In this document: in pieces, positions 48,128-58,418 of the stretch | How the letters are laid out: each line of letters starts with the position of its first letter | How positions within the stretch are numbered: position 1 is the first letter of the stretch | Source: Bacillus sp. AFS041924 | GTDB lineage: Bacteria; Bacillota; Bacilli; Bacillales; Bacillaceae_G | Assembly: GCF_002577195.1 (NCBI RefSeq) | Contig: NZ_NULG01000015.1 | Location: 37,204 to 101,203 of the forward strand | DNA: 64,000 nucleotides | Direction of reading: 5' to 3' | Program-made: the position numbers and the translations under genes | The notes under the pieces: model-generated | Seen by the model: the letters and a program-made list of their open reading frames with translations, nothing else | What the model was told of the DNA's origin: nothing | The model's database searches: none

Positions 48128-49099
48128 ATGAATACTTATGCTGAGGAAATCTCTTTTTTAGATGAACCGGCGATAAAAGCAGGTAATAGTGAATTAGAGA
48201 TTATCATTATTCCTGGATGGGGATCAAACTTGATTTCCATGGTTCATAAAAAATCAAATACTGAGCTTTTAAGAGTCCCGGGCTCAACTGAGGAGTATTT
48301 GGCTAATCCAGTTCTCTACGGTACCCCAATTTTGTTCCCACCAAATCGGATCGATCAAGGTAAGTTTCGATTTGGCGAGAGAACGTATCAATTTGAAATG
48401 AATGAAATGGACAAGCAGAATCACATTCATGGTTTTGTTCACACAAGAAAGTGGACTATCTCCAGTGTAGAAGTTAATGAGCAAACAGTGAAAATTACTA
48501 CTGAGTTTGATTCAAGTAAGCATGAAGACGTAATGGACCAATTCCCGCATCATTTTGTGATCAGGATGAGCTTTATTCTGAATGATAATTTATTCGCTAA
48601 AAGAGCAGAAATTATGAATAAAAGTAATGAAGTTTTACCGTTTGGCTTTGGTTATCATACTAGTTTCGTATTTCCGGAAGAAACTTCAATCTTCAAGCTT
48701 CTAGTCGATAAACGCTGGAAACTAAATAATCGATTTTTACCAACGGGAGAATTAGAAGATATAGAGTACAAGTATGAGCTAGGTGAAGGAATGAGTTTGT
48801 ACGGGTTAGAGTTAGATGATGTTTTTTTGGCTAGTCCCAATAACAGTGCTCTACAGACGGCACAAATAACGAACAAATCAACAGGAATTGAGATTAATTA
48901 TACAGTTGACCAAAGTTTTAAGCATTGGGTTGTTTATAACAAAGATGGGAGAAGTGGCTTTTTATGCCCAGAGCCCTACACGTGGGTAACTAACGCCCCT
49001 AATCTTGAAGTAAATAGAGAATTGACTGGATTACAAGGAATTGAGTCAGGTGATATGAAAGTATTGCGCACATGGATTGTCGTTTCACACAAGTCATAA
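48128..49099 (+). CDS. Aldose 1-epimerase family protein
   Basis: A 323-residue galactose-mutarotase-fold protein. Family positions: NRIDQGKF and NHIHGFVHTRKW with the catalytic His region, GFGYHTSF with the second His, and PEPYTWVTNAP near the end with the Glu. It equilibrates the anomers of the sugar released by the xylosidase so that xylose isomerase gets the right form. ATG after CGGGGAATC. Confidence 0.88.
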   Translation: MNTYAEEISFLDEPAIKAGNSELEIIIIPGWGSNLISMVHKKSNTELLRVPGSTEEYLANPVLYGTPILFPPNRIDQGKFRFGERTYQFEMNEMDKQNHIHGFVHTRKWTISSVEVNEQTVKITTEFDSSKHEDVMDQFPHHFVIRMSFILNDNLFAKRAEIMNKSNEVLPFGFGYHTSFVFPEETSIFKLLVDKRWKLNNRFLPTGELEDIEYKYELGEGMSLYGLELDDVFLASPNNSALQTAQITNKSTGIEINYTVDQSFKHWVVYNKDGRSGFLCPEPYTWVTNAPNLEVNRELTGLQGIESGDMKVLRTWIVVSHKS

Positions 49100-49133
49100 A
49101 ATATAAAACTACTATTTTTAGGAGGAATTAAAC

Positions 49134-50468
49134 ATGAGTTACTTTACTAATATTAACAAAATTAAATTTGAAGGTCCTAAATCAAAAAATCCACTTTCAT
49201 TTAAATACTATGATCCTCAAAGAATCATTAACGGACAAAAAATGGAAGATTTACTACGTTTCTCAGTTGCATACTGGCATACATTTACTGCCGATGGTGC
49301 AGATCCATTTGGAGCAGGAACAATGCAACGCCCTTGGAACCACTTAACAGGAATGGATCTTGCTAAGGCACGTGTAGAAGCTTCATTTGAGTTTTATGAA
49401 AAATTAGATGTTCCTTTCTTCTGTTTCCATGATTCAGATGTGGCCCCAGAAGGAAATACATTAAGTGAAACGTACAAAAACTTAGATGTTATTGTTGAAA
49501 TGATCAAAGAATATATGAAAACAAGTAAAACAAAATTGCTTTGGAATACAGCAAATATGTTTACTCATCCTCGCTATGTAAATGGTGCTGCTACATCTAA
49601 TAATGCAGATGTATTTGCATATTCAGCAGCAAAAGTAAAAAAAGGATTAGAAATTGCGAAAGAGCTTGGTGCAATTAACTATGTATTCTGGGGTGGACGT
49701 GAAGGTTATGACACGCTTATGAATACAGATATGAAGCTTGAGCAAGACAACCTTGCACGTTTCTTCCATATGGCTGTAGATTATGCAAAAGAAATCGGAT
49801 TCGATGGTCAGTTCTTAATTGAACCAAAGCCAAAAGAACCAACGAAGCATCAATATGACTTTGATGTGGCAACTGGACTAGCTTTCTTACAAGCTAATGG
49901 TTTAGACAAACAGTTTAAATTCAATATTGAAGCGAATCATGCAACGCTTGCGGGACATACTTTTGAACATGAATTGCGTGTTGCTCGAATGAATGGAATG
50001 CTTGGTTCGGTCGATGCAAACCAAGGAGATAAGTTAATTGGTTGGGACACAGATGAATTCCCTACGGATCTTTACTCGACTACATTAGCAATGTATGAAA
50101 TTCTTAAAAATGGTGGTTTAGGAAAAGGTGGCTTAAACTTTGATGCTAAGGTAAGACGAGGCTCATTTGATATTGAAGATTTATTCCATGCCCATATTGC
50201 TGGAATGGATAGCTTTGCAATTGGTACATTAGTTGCAAATAAACTAATTGAAGATAAAGTGTTTGAAAGCTTTGTTGAAGATCGTTATAGCAGCTTTACT
50301 TATGGAATTGGTAAGGAAATCGTAGATAATAAAGCAAATTTCCATACACTTGAAGCATATGCATTAAATTTAGGTGAAATCCAAAATAAATCTGGTCGTG
50401 AAGAACGTCTGAAAGCAGTATTAAACCAATATTTATTGGAAGCAATTTCTGAATTCGCAACTGTATAA
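49134..50468 (+). CDS. xylA: Xylose isomerase
   Basis: 444 residues, TIM barrel, converts D-xylose to D-xylulose with two divalent metals. [12 protein letters not shown] holds the catalytic His-Asp pair, [16 protein letters not shown] and [17 protein letters not shown] the metal ligands, and [18 protein letters not shown] follows. Class II length and pattern. ATG after AGGAGGAATT. It is followed by a terminator and then xylB with its own short leader. Confidence 0.96.
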   Translation: MSYFTNINKIKFEGPKSKNPLSFKYYDPQRIINGQKMEDLLRFSVAYWHTFTADGADPFGAGTMQRPWNHLTGMDLAKARVEASFEFYEKLDVPFFCFHDSDVAPEGNTLSETYKNLDVIVEMIKEYMKTSKTKLLWNTANMFTHPRYVNGAATSNNADVFAYSAAKVKKGLEIAKELGAINYVFWGGREGYDTLMNTDMKLEQDNLARFFHMAVDYAKEIGFDGQFLIEPKPKEPTKHQYDFDVATGLAFLQANGLDKQFKFNIEANHATLAGHTFEHELRVARMNGMLGSVDANQGDKLIGWDTDEFPTDLYSTTLAMYEILKNGGLGKGGLNFDAKVRRGSFDIEDLFHAHIAGMDSFAIGTLVANKLIEDKVFESFVEDRYSSFTYGIGKEIVDNKANFHTLEAYALNLGEIQNKSGREERLKAVLNQYLLEAISEFATV

Positions 50469-50487
50469 AACACTCTTGACCATTAAG

Positions 50488-50522
50488 TGTGCTGGGAATT
50501 TCATTATTTCCAGCACATTTTT
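50488..50522 (+). terminator. xylA: Intrinsic terminator after xylA
   Basis: TGTGCTGG..AA pairs with TTCCAGCACA, then TTTTT. It may reduce rather than stop transcription into xylB, whose start is 40 bases away. Confidence 0.8.
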
Positions 50523-50561
50523 CACATACGGTGAGATTAAAAATGACAAAGGATGATTGTT

Positions 50562-52058
50562 ATGAAATATGTAGTAGGTATTGATTTAGGTACAAGTGCA
50601 GTAAAAATATTGTTAGTTAACCAGTACGGAGCGGTATGCCAAGAAATCTCTCGTTCCTATCCATTAATACAAGAGAAATCTGGTTATAGTGAGCAAAATC
50701 CTGAAGAATGGGTAGAAAAAACAATTGATGGACTAGTTGAATTAATCAGAGGTTTTAATGGCAATCCGAATGATATTGAAGGGATTAGTTTTTCTGGTCA
50801 AATGCATGGTCTAGTGTTATTGGATAAAGAAAAAAATAGTCTTCGTCATGCGATTTTATGGAATGACACGAGAACGACAAAGCAATGTGAGTATATAAAT
50901 GAGGTAGGAAAAGAACGGTTACTTGAAATAACGAAAAATCCTGCTCTTGAAGGATTTACTTTACCAAAGCTTTTATGGGTTAAAGAATTTGAACCTGAAA
51001 TTTTTAATCAAGCAGCGGTTTTTATGTTGCCTAAAGATTATCTTCGTTATCGTCTAACTGGGGAAATTCACACTGAATTTTCTGATGCTGCGGGTACTTT
51101 GCTTTTAAACGTAAAGGAAAAGCAGTGGAGTGAAGAATTATGTAGTCAATTTGATATTCCATTACATCTATGCCCAACAATTGTTGAGTCCCATGATTGT
51201 GTAGGAACAATTACAAAAGAGGTTTCTAACCTGACGGGACTTAGCTGTGATGTAAAAGTATTTGCAGGTGGAGCGGATAATGCTTGTGGTGCAATCGGCT
51301 CAGGTATTTTAAAAGAGGGAAATACGTTATGTAGTATTGGTACTTCGGGAGTTGTGCTTTCATATGAAGAAGATGGTGATCTTGACTTCAAAGGGAAAGT
51401 TCACTATTTTAACCATGGCAAAGAAGATGCTTACTATTCTATGGGTGTAACGCTAGCGGCAGGTTATTCGTTAAGCTGGTTTAAAAATACGTTTGCGGAG
51501 CAAGAGAATTTCGAACAACTACTAGAGGATGTTGGTCACATTTCAATTGGGTCTAATGGTTTAATGTTTACTCCGTACTTGGTTGGTGAAAGAACGCCGC
51601 ATGCAGATTCAGTCATAAGAGGCTGTTTTATAGGTATGGATGCAGCACATAAGAGAAGTGATTTTGCACGGGCTGTCATGGAAGGCATTACTTTTTCATT
51701 AAATGAGTCAATTGAAATTTTCCGTAGCAATGGTAAAAAGATTGATTCAATAATTTCAATTGGTGGCGGCGCAAAGAATCCTATATGGCTTCAGATGCAA
51801 GCAGATATCTTTAATGCGACGATTATTAAGCTTTCAAGCGAGCAGGGTCCTGGTATGGGTGCGGCAATGCTTGCTGCGTATGGTTGCGGTTGGTTTGAAT
51901 CATTAGAGGTTTGTGCAGAAGAATTTATTAAACCAATAACTTCATATAAGCCTGTTAGTGAAAATGTTAAACGATATGAAAAGCTTTTTTCGATCTATAA
52001 ACAGGTTTATACCCAAACGAAAGAACTAAATAGGATGTTATCAGAATTTAGAAGGTAA
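50562..52058 (+). CDS. xylB: Xylulokinase
   Basis: 498 residues, FGGY kinase family. GIDLGTSAVKILLV phosphate-1 motif, SGQMHGLVLLD and WNDTRTTKQC, GGADNACGAIGSG, YLVGERTPHAD and ISIGGGAKNPIWLQMQADI near the C-terminus. It phosphorylates D-xylulose at C5. An earlier ATG at 50553 overlaps the ribosome site AAAGGA, so ATG at 50562 was chosen; it opens with the conserved fold. Confidence 0.95.
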   Translation: MKYVVGIDLGTSAVKILLVNQYGAVCQEISRSYPLIQEKSGYSEQNPEEWVEKTIDGLVELIRGFNGNPNDIEGISFSGQMHGLVLLDKEKNSLRHAILWNDTRTTKQCEYINEVGKERLLEITKNPALEGFTLPKLLWVKEFEPEIFNQAAVFMLPKDYLRYRLTGEIHTEFSDAAGTLLLNVKEKQWSEELCSQFDIPLHLCPTIVESHDCVGTITKEVSNLTGLSCDVKVFAGGADNACGAIGSGILKEGNTLCSIGTSGVVLSYEEDGDLDFKGKVHYFNHGKEDAYYSMGVTLAAGYSLSWFKNTFAEQENFEQLLEDVGHISIGSNGLMFTPYLVGERTPHADSVIRGCFIGMDAAHKRSDFARAVMEGITFSLNESIEIFRSNGKKIDSIISIGGGAKNPIWLQMQADIFNATIIKLSSEQGPGMGAAMLAAYGCGWFESLEVCAEEFIKPITSYKPVSENVKRYEKLFSIYKQVYTQTKELNRMLSEFRR

Positions 52059-52096
52059 TTTTAGAAGATATAGATTGCACTAATGGAGGGATTTCC

Positions 52097-53080
52097 TTGA
52101 ATTATCGTGAACTTGGCAGTACAGGATTAATGATTAGTGAGGTAAGCTTTGGCACTTGGGCTATTGGTGGAGCATGGGGAAAAACAGACGATAATGAAGC
52201 ATTAAAATCCTTGCAGTACGCTATAGATCAAGGTGTAAATTTTTTTGATACGGCAGATGTTTATGGTGATGGGCATAGTGAAGAGCTACTAGCTAAAGCA
52301 ACAAAAGGAATTGAAGATAAAATTTATATTGGAACAAAATTTTGCCGAAAAGGTGACATCTTTTCACCAGAAAATTACTCATATGAAGCGGTTAGATCCT
52401 ATTGTGAGGATAGTCTGAAACGATTAAATCGTGATGTGATTGATTTATACCAAGTGCATTGCCCGGCAACTGACATTTTAAGGGATGGAGAAGTATTTGA
52501 TGTACTTGACCGTTTAAAAGCTGAAGGGAAAATCCGCCATTACGGGGTAAGTGTAGAAACAGTTGAAGAAGGAATAATTTGTTTAGAAAACCCTAATGTG
52601 AAAAGTTTACAGGTTATCTTTAATCTGTTTAGACAAAAGCCGCTAGAAGTATTACTACCTGAAGCTTATAAGCGTGGGGTTGGGATTCTAGTAAGATTAC
52701 CCCTAGCTAGCGGACTCTTGTCTGGTAAGTATGAGGCTGATCATAATTTTGAAGAAGATGATCACAGAAACTTTAACGAAAATGGAGCAGCCTTTAATAT
52801 CGGGGAAACATTTGCTGGCTTAGGTTTTAAAAAAGGAGTGGAATTGGCGAATCGAATTAACTGGATTGCCGAGGAAAGGTCATCTATGGCTAGTGCGGCG
52901 CTTAGATGGATTTTAGATCAAAAAGAAATTACATGTGTAATTCCCGGATTTAGAAATCAAAGCCAAGTGAATGACAATTTAGAAGCAATGAATATACGGT
53001 CTTTTTCGAAAGCAGAATTGGATCAAATAGAGCTATTCTATCAAAAAAATGTATCTGAATATATCAAAGGTGCTTATTAA
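52097..53080 (+). CDS. Aldo/keto reductase
   Basis: 327 residues, TIM-barrel NAD(P)H-dependent oxidoreductase. Catalytic tetrad: D and Y in FFDTADVYGDGHSEE, K in IGTKFC and H in YQVHCPATD. TTG start after GGAGGG. It sits between xylB and the xylosidase gene; it may act on xylose-derived aldehydes or be a general protein. Substrate not readable. Confidence 0.9.
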   Translation: MNYRELGSTGLMISEVSFGTWAIGGAWGKTDDNEALKSLQYAIDQGVNFFDTADVYGDGHSEELLAKATKGIEDKIYIGTKFCRKGDIFSPENYSYEAVRSYCEDSLKRLNRDVIDLYQVHCPATDILRDGEVFDVLDRLKAEGKIRHYGVSVETVEEGIICLENPNVKSLQVIFNLFRQKPLEVLLPEAYKRGVGILVRLPLASGLLSGKYEADHNFEEDDHRNFNENGAAFNIGETFAGLGFKKGVELANRINWIAEERSSMASAALRWILDQKEITCVIPGFRNQSQVNDNLEAMNIRSFSKAELDQIELFYQKNVSEYIKGAY

Positions 53081-53125
53081 ATAAATTTGTAATGAATTAT
53101 AAAAATGCATATGGAGGAGTTTAAA

Positions 53126-54730
53126 ATGGCTAAAATTAGCAATCCAATTTTACCGGGATTTAATCCGGACCCAAGTATTTGCCGAGTTGGAGAAGATTAT
53201 TATATTGCGGTTTCAACATTTGAATGGTTTCCAGGGGTTGGAATCTATCATTCAAAGGATTTAAAGAATTGGCGCTTAGCATCAAGACCTTTAAACCGTT
53301 TAAGTCAACTAAACATGACAGGTAATCCTGATTCTGGTGGAATATGGGCTCCTGCATTATCTTATCATGATGGACAGTTTTGGTTAATTTACACGGATGT
53401 AAAGGTAGTCGAAGGTCAATGGAAGGATTGCCACAATTATCTTGCAACATGTGACACGATTGATGGAAAATGGTCAGATCCAGTTTACTTGAATAGCACC
53501 GGTTTTGATCCATCTCTATTCCATGATGAGGATGGAAAGAAATATTTAGTCAATATGGTTTGGGATCACCGTATAAGCAATCATAGCTTTTATGGCATTT
53601 CACTACAAGAGTACAGCATAGAAGAAAAGAAACTGATTGGAAAAGCAGAGGTTATCTTTAAAGGAACAGATATTAAACTGACGGAAGCACCACATTTATA
53701 TAAAATAAATGATTACTATTACTTATTAACAGCAGAAGGTGGTACGAAATACGATCACCAAGCGACTATTGCCAGATCAAAACAATTAGAGGGTCCATAT
53801 GAAGTACACCCTGAAAATCCGTTAATTTCGTCATTCCATACACCAAGAATTCCTCTTCAAAAAGCAGGACATGCATCAATTGTTCAAACGCACACGGATG
53901 AATGGTTTCTTGTCCATTTAACGGGAAGACCATTACCAAGAGAAGGTCAGCCATTATTAGATCCAAGAGGATTCTGCCCACTAGGTAGAGAAACGGCCAT
54001 CCAAAGGCTAGAGTGGAAAAATGATTGGCCGTATGTTGTGGGAGGAAATAGTCCTTCACTTGAAATAGAAGGTCCGAAGATTGATGAAGTAAAATGGGAA
54101 AGTGATTATCCTCAGAAGGATGACTTTAATTCAGAAACCTTAAATCCTCATTTTCAAAATTTGAGAATTCCGTTAGGAGAAAATATCGTTTCATTAAAAG
54201 ACAATCCAGGGCATTTGCGTCTTTATGGAAGAGAATCACTAACATCTAAGTTTACTCAATCCTTTGTAGCAAGACGTTGGCAGCACTTTAATTTTACTGC
54301 AGAAACAAAGATGGCATTTAATCCAAGCACATTCCATCAATCGGCCGGTTTAGTAAATTACTATAATACTCAAAATTGGACTTCATGCCAAATCACATGG
54401 CATGAAGAGAAGGGCAGAATTCTTGAATTAGTATCGTGTGATAATTTTAAGTTCGATCAACCTCTTCAAGGCAACGAAATTATCATTCCAGAACATGTTG
54501 ACTATGTCTATCTTCGAGTAGACGTGAAAACGAATGTTTATGAGTACTCTTACTCATTTGATGGAGAGGAGTGGACAGCAATCCCTGTAACACTTTATTC
54601 ATATAAACTGTCTGATGATTATATTCAAGGCGGTGGATTCTTTACAGGTGCGTTCGTTGGAATGCAATGTCAGGATACGACTGGTCAAGGGCTCCATGCG
54701 GATTTTGATTATTTTATTTACAAAAACTAA
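53126..54730 (+). CDS. xynB: Glycoside hydrolase family 43 beta-xylosidase
   Basis: A 534-residue cytoplasmic enzyme (no signal peptide) that frees xylose from imported xylo-oligosaccharides. Five-blade propeller with catalytic base D15 (NPDPSIC), pKa-setting D128 (GFDPSLFH) and acid E187 (LTEAPHL); these numbers agree with those recalled for the Geobacillus XynB3 enzyme, which supports the ATG at 53126 (after GGAGGAG) over an earlier in-frame ATG at 53105. A C-terminal beta-sandwich starts near 330. Last gene of the locus. Confidence 0.95.
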   Translation: MAKISNPILPGFNPDPSICRVGEDYYIAVSTFEWFPGVGIYHSKDLKNWRLASRPLNRLSQLNMTGNPDSGGIWAPALSYHDGQFWLIYTDVKVVEGQWKDCHNYLATCDTIDGKWSDPVYLNSTGFDPSLFHDEDGKKYLVNMVWDHRISNHSFYGISLQEYSIEEKKLIGKAEVIFKGTDIKLTEAPHLYKINDYYYLLTAEGGTKYDHQATIARSKQLEGPYEVHPENPLISSFHTPRIPLQKAGHASIVQTHTDEWFLVHLTGRPLPREGQPLLDPRGFCPLGRETAIQRLEWKNDWPYVVGGNSPSLEIEGPKIDEVKWESDYPQKDDFNSETLNPHFQNLRIPLGENIVSLKDNPGHLRLYGRESLTSKFTQSFVARRWQHFNFTAETKMAFNPSTFHQSAGLVNYYNTQNWTSCQITWHEEKGRILELVSCDNFKFDQPLQGNEIIIPEHVDYVYLRVDVKTNVYEYSYSFDGEEWTAIPVTLYSYKLSDDYIQGGGFFTGAFVGMQCQDTTGQGLHADFDYFIYKN

Positions 54731-54789
54731 TAAAAAAGTTCAACCATAATTAGCTATGTAATTGATAAAAAGGCTATGCCGTTTTAATG

Positions 54790-54835
54790 AGATGATTTCT
54801 GTATTGAACAGGATCATCTTTTTTTCGTTTAAACT
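54790..54835 (+). terminator. Intrinsic terminator of the xylose locus
   Basis: AGATGAT pairs with ATCATCT over a loop with a small CTGT/ACAG inner stem, followed by TTTTTTT. Confidence 0.8.
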
Positions 54836-55013
54836 GTTTGTCCTTTTTTCGCCATAAAAAAATTACCTCTTAGTTATACGGTATACAGTCTACCTGTAGG
54901 GGATAATATTATATTTGAAAACTAATGCATTTGAAAACTTTAGATATTTTTAGCTGATCGTTCAAAACATATATGACTGAATGGACCAAACTGTCAACCT
55001 ATGAATAATACAA

Positions 55014-55058
55014 AATGCACCTCCGAATATTAGATATGTCTAATATTTGAGGTGCATT
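55014..55058. repeat. Long hairpin with AATGCACCTC arms
   Basis: AATGCACCTC and GAGGTGCATT form the outer stem, AATATTAGA and TCTAATATT the inner one, with a TATG loop. Arms of 20 bases are almost perfect. No T-run on either side. It shares its first ten bases with the hairpin at 775-803. It could be a miniature repeat or a processed RNA end. Confidence 0.6.
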
Positions 55059-55253
55059 ATAAATGATGGTAGATTGATAAAACAATTTGATTTCGTTTAT
55101 TTTTTAATTATTTTGTATAGTTTGTTGAACCCCATAATGAATAGGTTCAACAAAATTAGATCTTAGAAACCATAGTTTACTATGCGCAAAAAAGTTTTTT
55201 CTCGCGACCCCCACTTAGAGTTCATGATTAAATTGCTTATCTTTTTTTATCGA

Positions 55254-56951
55254 TTAGTATACACCTACAGAAGTATATGCATCCATGACAGCTTGTGTTT
55301 CTGCTGAAGTAACACCATTTTTATCATATAAGTCACGTGCAGCTTGGATTGCAGCTTCTCGCATCTCTTTAAAACCAGAAGATTGAGTTAAATAGAGAGT
55401 AAGTGCACGGTAATAGATTTTTTCTGCCTTTTTATTTCCAATTCCTTTAATTGTAATACCATTATTCGTTCCACCTTGAGTTAATAAATAAGCAGCTTTG
55501 TTATTGATTCCACTGTTAATGTGTACGCCACCATTATCTTCAGTACCTAAGTAACGATCTTGGTATGTATCAGGATAGTGACCTGATGGCATTAAACTTT
55601 GAGCCTTGCCTGCAGGGTTACTCATTGAACGAAGTCCGCCGTCTCCATTGATGTTAGGAGTAAAGATTTCTTCTCCAAGTTCCCACTCAGTTGTTCCAGT
55701 AGTGTAAATTTGAGCGAAATTACCTAAAATATCTGCTAACGATTCATCTATAGCTCCAGATTCATTTTTATAAATTAGATCAGCAGAATTTGTAACCACA
55801 CCATGCGTCATTTCATGGCCCGCAACATCTAAACCGCCAGCTAATGAGCTATATTTAACTCCGTCGCCATCTCCGTATACCATTTGTTTTCCATTCCAGC
55901 CGGCATTATTCCATTTAACGCCAACGTGAACAGTGTTAATTAGTTTCATACCATTATTATCTAAACTATTACGTTTATGAATATGTTGATAGTATTGGTT
56001 GACTTTATCTGAGTTAAATTGGGCTGAAATGGCTGCAGGATCAGCGAAGAAATTACTTGAGCTATTAGTTGTAATATCATAACCACTAAAACCAAAAGCA
56101 GAAACAATTTGAAAGGCTGTTTCATTAGCACGTTTTGCAGTAAAAGTTGCAATAGGAACACTATTAGTTCCGTAAACTGATGCACCGTATAAATAACTAG
56201 TTCCAGTTGCAAGATCCTTTCCGACAGGGAAAGATTGCATCTTACCGTGAAGGTCTAATCCCCTTCCAGTTACTGGTGAAAGTGTTGTTGGATCAATTGC
56301 AGTATCTAATGCATTATAGCTATCAATCACTTCTCCGCTATTTGCATCTACAAAATAGTGGAAGAAGCCTGGGGCTGGTGTTGAAGTTGAAGCTTTAACT
56401 AGATAAGTTAAATAATATTTTCCGTTAAAAGGATAGATTGTTAATTGAGAGTCAATTTGATCATAACGTTCAACTGTTCCAATTTTTGATTCAACTTTGT
56501 CTTTTGCGATCTCAACAGCATCCTCCTCTGAAATTGTTGCTTCAGTCGTTATTAGTGAACGCGATAGATCTTGAGTTACTTTCCCGATAGATGAATAAAC
56601 ATTATTGTTTGCATCTAGTGCAACAGTTTGACCTGATCCATAAATAGGTATTCCTTTATACTGCTCAACTGTACGTACATGATAAGTACCAGTTAAAGGA
56701 TCCGTTTCTTCGCTCACAATTTTAAATTGTTCACCAATATTGACTAGTCTTGTTTTTTGATTTTCTACTTTTGAATGTAGAAACGCTTTGATTATCTCAT
56801 CCTTATTTACTACATCTGAAACGGTTTGGGCACTTGCTTTTCCAGATCCAACTATTGTAGCTGGAATTAAGCCACCCATTGCAACGGATAAAGATAATAC
56901 TGCTGGAATAACGGTCTTACTTCTTGTACTTTTCGAATTTCTCTTTTTCAC
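55254..56951 (-). CDS. Thermolysin-type (M4) neutral metalloprotease, bacillolysin
   Basis: 565 residues: signal peptide to ~40 (ending near KASAQT), FTP and PepSY propeptide to ~245, then the M4 catalytic domains. Zinc site H379-E380-H383 (GHEMTH) and third ligand E403 (AIDESLAD), spaced exactly as in thermolysin. The C-terminal active-site His lies in GGVHINSGI. GTG start after AGGGGTG. Secreted and calcium-dependent by family. It faces away from the DUF4047-sipW-calY genes. A PlcR/NprR-like regulator lies 2.4 kb off, and NprR is known to control such a protease in the cereus group. Confidence 0.95.
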   Translation of the reverse strand: MKKRNSKSTRSKTVIPAVLSLSVAMGGLIPATIVGSGKASAQTVSDVVNKDEIIKAFLHSKVENQKTRLVNIGEQFKIVSEETDPLTGTYHVRTVEQYKGIPIYGSGQTVALDANNNVYSSIGKVTQDLSRSLITTEATISEEDAVEIAKDKVESKIGTVERYDQIDSQLTIYPFNGKYYLTYLVKASTSTPAPGFFHYFVDANSGEVIDSYNALDTAIDPTTLSPVTGRGLDLHGKMQSFPVGKDLATGTSYLYGASVYGTNSVPIATFTAKRANETAFQIVSAFGFSGYDITTNSSSNFFADPAAISAQFNSDKVNQYYQHIHKRNSLDNNGMKLINTVHVGVKWNNAGWNGKQMVYGDGDGVKYSSLAGGLDVAGHEMTHGVVTNSADLIYKNESGAIDESLADILGNFAQIYTTGTTEWELGEEIFTPNINGDGGLRSMSNPAGKAQSLMPSGHYPDTYQDRYLGTEDNGGVHINSGINNKAAYLLTQGGTNNGITIKGIGNKKAEKIYYRALTLYLTQSSGFKEMREAAIQAARDLYDKNGVTSAETQAVMDAYTSVGVY

Positions 56952-57205
56952 TGTTTACACCCCTAAATTTGAATTTTGGAACAATTACAATTATTGAAAA
57001 AAAACCAAACTAAATCAATGGATTTTCGATTATTTAATCTTGAGAGATATTTTAGTAGATAAATAGATTTTTCATACAAATAATTCAAAATTCGACAAAA
57101 TTCTACCATGATTTTAATAGAAAATATCTCGGTAACAATTTTCAGCAAATTCTGTATAATAAAAATCAATTGAGTTTGATTACTTCACAAGAGGGGGGGG
57201 AACAC
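56952..57205. promoter_or_regulatory. Divergent promoter region, protease / DUF4047 gene
   Basis: A 254-bp AT-rich region that must hold promoters for both directions. No clear paired -35/-10 or SinR box was found by eye. At its right end GAGGGGGGGG at 57191-57200, an unusually long run of G, is the ribosome site of the DUF4047 gene. Confidence 0.4.
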
Positions 57206-57772
57206 ATGAGAAATTCAATTCATAAGATGATAATTTTTCCTTGCTTATGCTGTATTTCATTTTACGTTGGGGAGAAAATCGTTGGAGAAACAGAAGCTTC
57301 CTTTACAACTAAAGAAACGTTAACGCCAATCGAAGCATCAACGGCTTTTGTATTTCCATCAACAATAAATCAGCTAGTGTACCAATCACAAGAAATTGCT
57401 AAGACGATCAACAATGAATATGAAACGATTGATCTTCCTTCGACAGATGTTTCTTATCAAGACCTGAAGGTAAGTGAAGATAAAATCAAAGAAACTGACC
57501 AAAAGATTCGTCTTCTATACAAAACTTTAGAACGTAATGTAGATGAACTATCTCAATTCAATAGTCAAATAGTAAATCAAAAAAATACAGACCCTAGGAC
57601 ATTCGATTATGTAAGTAAAGGATACAATGACGGACTTAACATCTTAAAAAATGTTCAAGCCACTGTTGACTTTGAATATATAGAAGAAGTTCATTCACTT
57701 ATCTCATCTCAAATAAAAAAACTAGAAAGTGAAACAAAAAATGTTCAGAAGCAAAATGGAGAACTTAAATAA
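57206..57772 (+). CDS. DUF4047-like secreted/membrane-anchored protein of the sipW-calY locus
   Basis: 188 residues: a short hydrophobic N-terminal segment (MIIFPCLCCISFYVG) and then a mostly helical, charged domain with coiled-coil character (KIKETDQKIRLLYKTLERN and later LISSQIKKLESETK). Its size and place directly before sipW match the DUF4047 protein of the Bacillus cereus matrix locus (from memory). Function unknown. A longer frame from 57170 starts before the G-rich ribosome site and is rejected. Confidence 0.7.
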   Translation: MRNSIHKMIIFPCLCCISFYVGEKIVGETEASFTTKETLTPIEASTAFVFPSTINQLVYQSQEIAKTINNEYETIDLPSTDVSYQDLKVSEDKIKETDQKIRLLYKTLERNVDELSQFNSQIVNQKNTDPRTFDYVSKGYNDGLNILKNVQATVDFEYIEEVHSLISSQIKKLESETKNVQKQNGELK

Positions 57773-57791
57773 TTTTATGTAGGTGAAGAAG

Positions 57792-58340
57792 TTGAAGAAG
57801 AAACTATTAACGATATTAAGTAATTTCATCAAAGTAATGTTTGGAGGAATAGTCTGTACTTTGGCATTTGTTGTTATTTCTTCAAGATTATCTGGACATG
57901 AACCTTCGATGTTTGGTTACCAAGTAAAATCAGTATTATCTGGGTCAATGGAACCGACTTTTCAAACAGGATCGATTATCTCAATAAAAATACACACAAA
58001 TCAAACTAGCTATCAAAAAAATGATGTCGTCACTTTCCGGGTTAAAGAAAAGTTAGTAACTCATAGAATCATAGAAATAAAAAATAAGAATGGCGTCATC
58101 ACATATAAAACAAAAGGTGATAACAATAATAGCCCAGATTTATGGACAGTCACTAAGCAAGACATAGTAGGAAAATATACTGGTTTTACGATTCCTTATT
58201 TAGGTTACGCGTTAAACTATGCGAATTCAAAAATTGGATCATCGCTTTTATTAATAATACCAGGGATATTCCTTATTATTTCTGCTATTTATTCAATTGG
58301 AAGTGCAAAAAAAGAGCTAGAGCAAACAGCAAAAGCTTGA
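57792..58340 (+). CDS. sipW: ER-type signal peptidase I, SipW
   Basis: A 182-residue membrane protease that processes CalY/TasA-type matrix proteins. Membrane anchor ~12-32, catalytic S52 (LSGSMEPT), H91 (VTHRI) in place of the bacterial Lys, and Asp residues D110 and D116 (KGDNNNSPD), which mark the ER type. Second membrane segment near 145-165. TTG at 57792 after AGGTGA was chosen over GTG at 57783, which has no ribosome site. It is 19 bases behind the DUF4047 gene. Confidence 0.93.
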   Translation: MKKKLLTILSNFIKVMFGGIVCTLAFVVISSRLSGHEPSMFGYQVKSVLSGSMEPTFQTGSIISIKIHTNQTSYQKNDVVTFRVKEKLVTHRIIEIKNKNGVITYKTKGDNNNSPDLWTVTKQDIVGKYTGFTIPYLGYALNYANSKIGSSLLLIIPGIFLIISAIYSIGSAKKELEQTAKA

Positions 58341-58418
58341 TTAAGTTGATTAGATCTCATATGTATCACCTATAGAATACATAAGAGTTTAATATATTAT
58401 ACCTAAGGGGGAAATAAA

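Larger units (their letters stand above)
54731..55253. other. Region between convergent xynB and protease genes
   Basis: No gene is seen. It holds the xynB terminator (54790-54835) and the long hairpin at 55014-55058. Between them is AT-rich DNA with nothing recognised. Confidence 0.5.

Noticed and set aside
53160..53513. 117-codon minus-strand frame inside xynB
   Set aside because: Antisense shadow of an intact GH43 gene with all catalytic residues on the plus strand.
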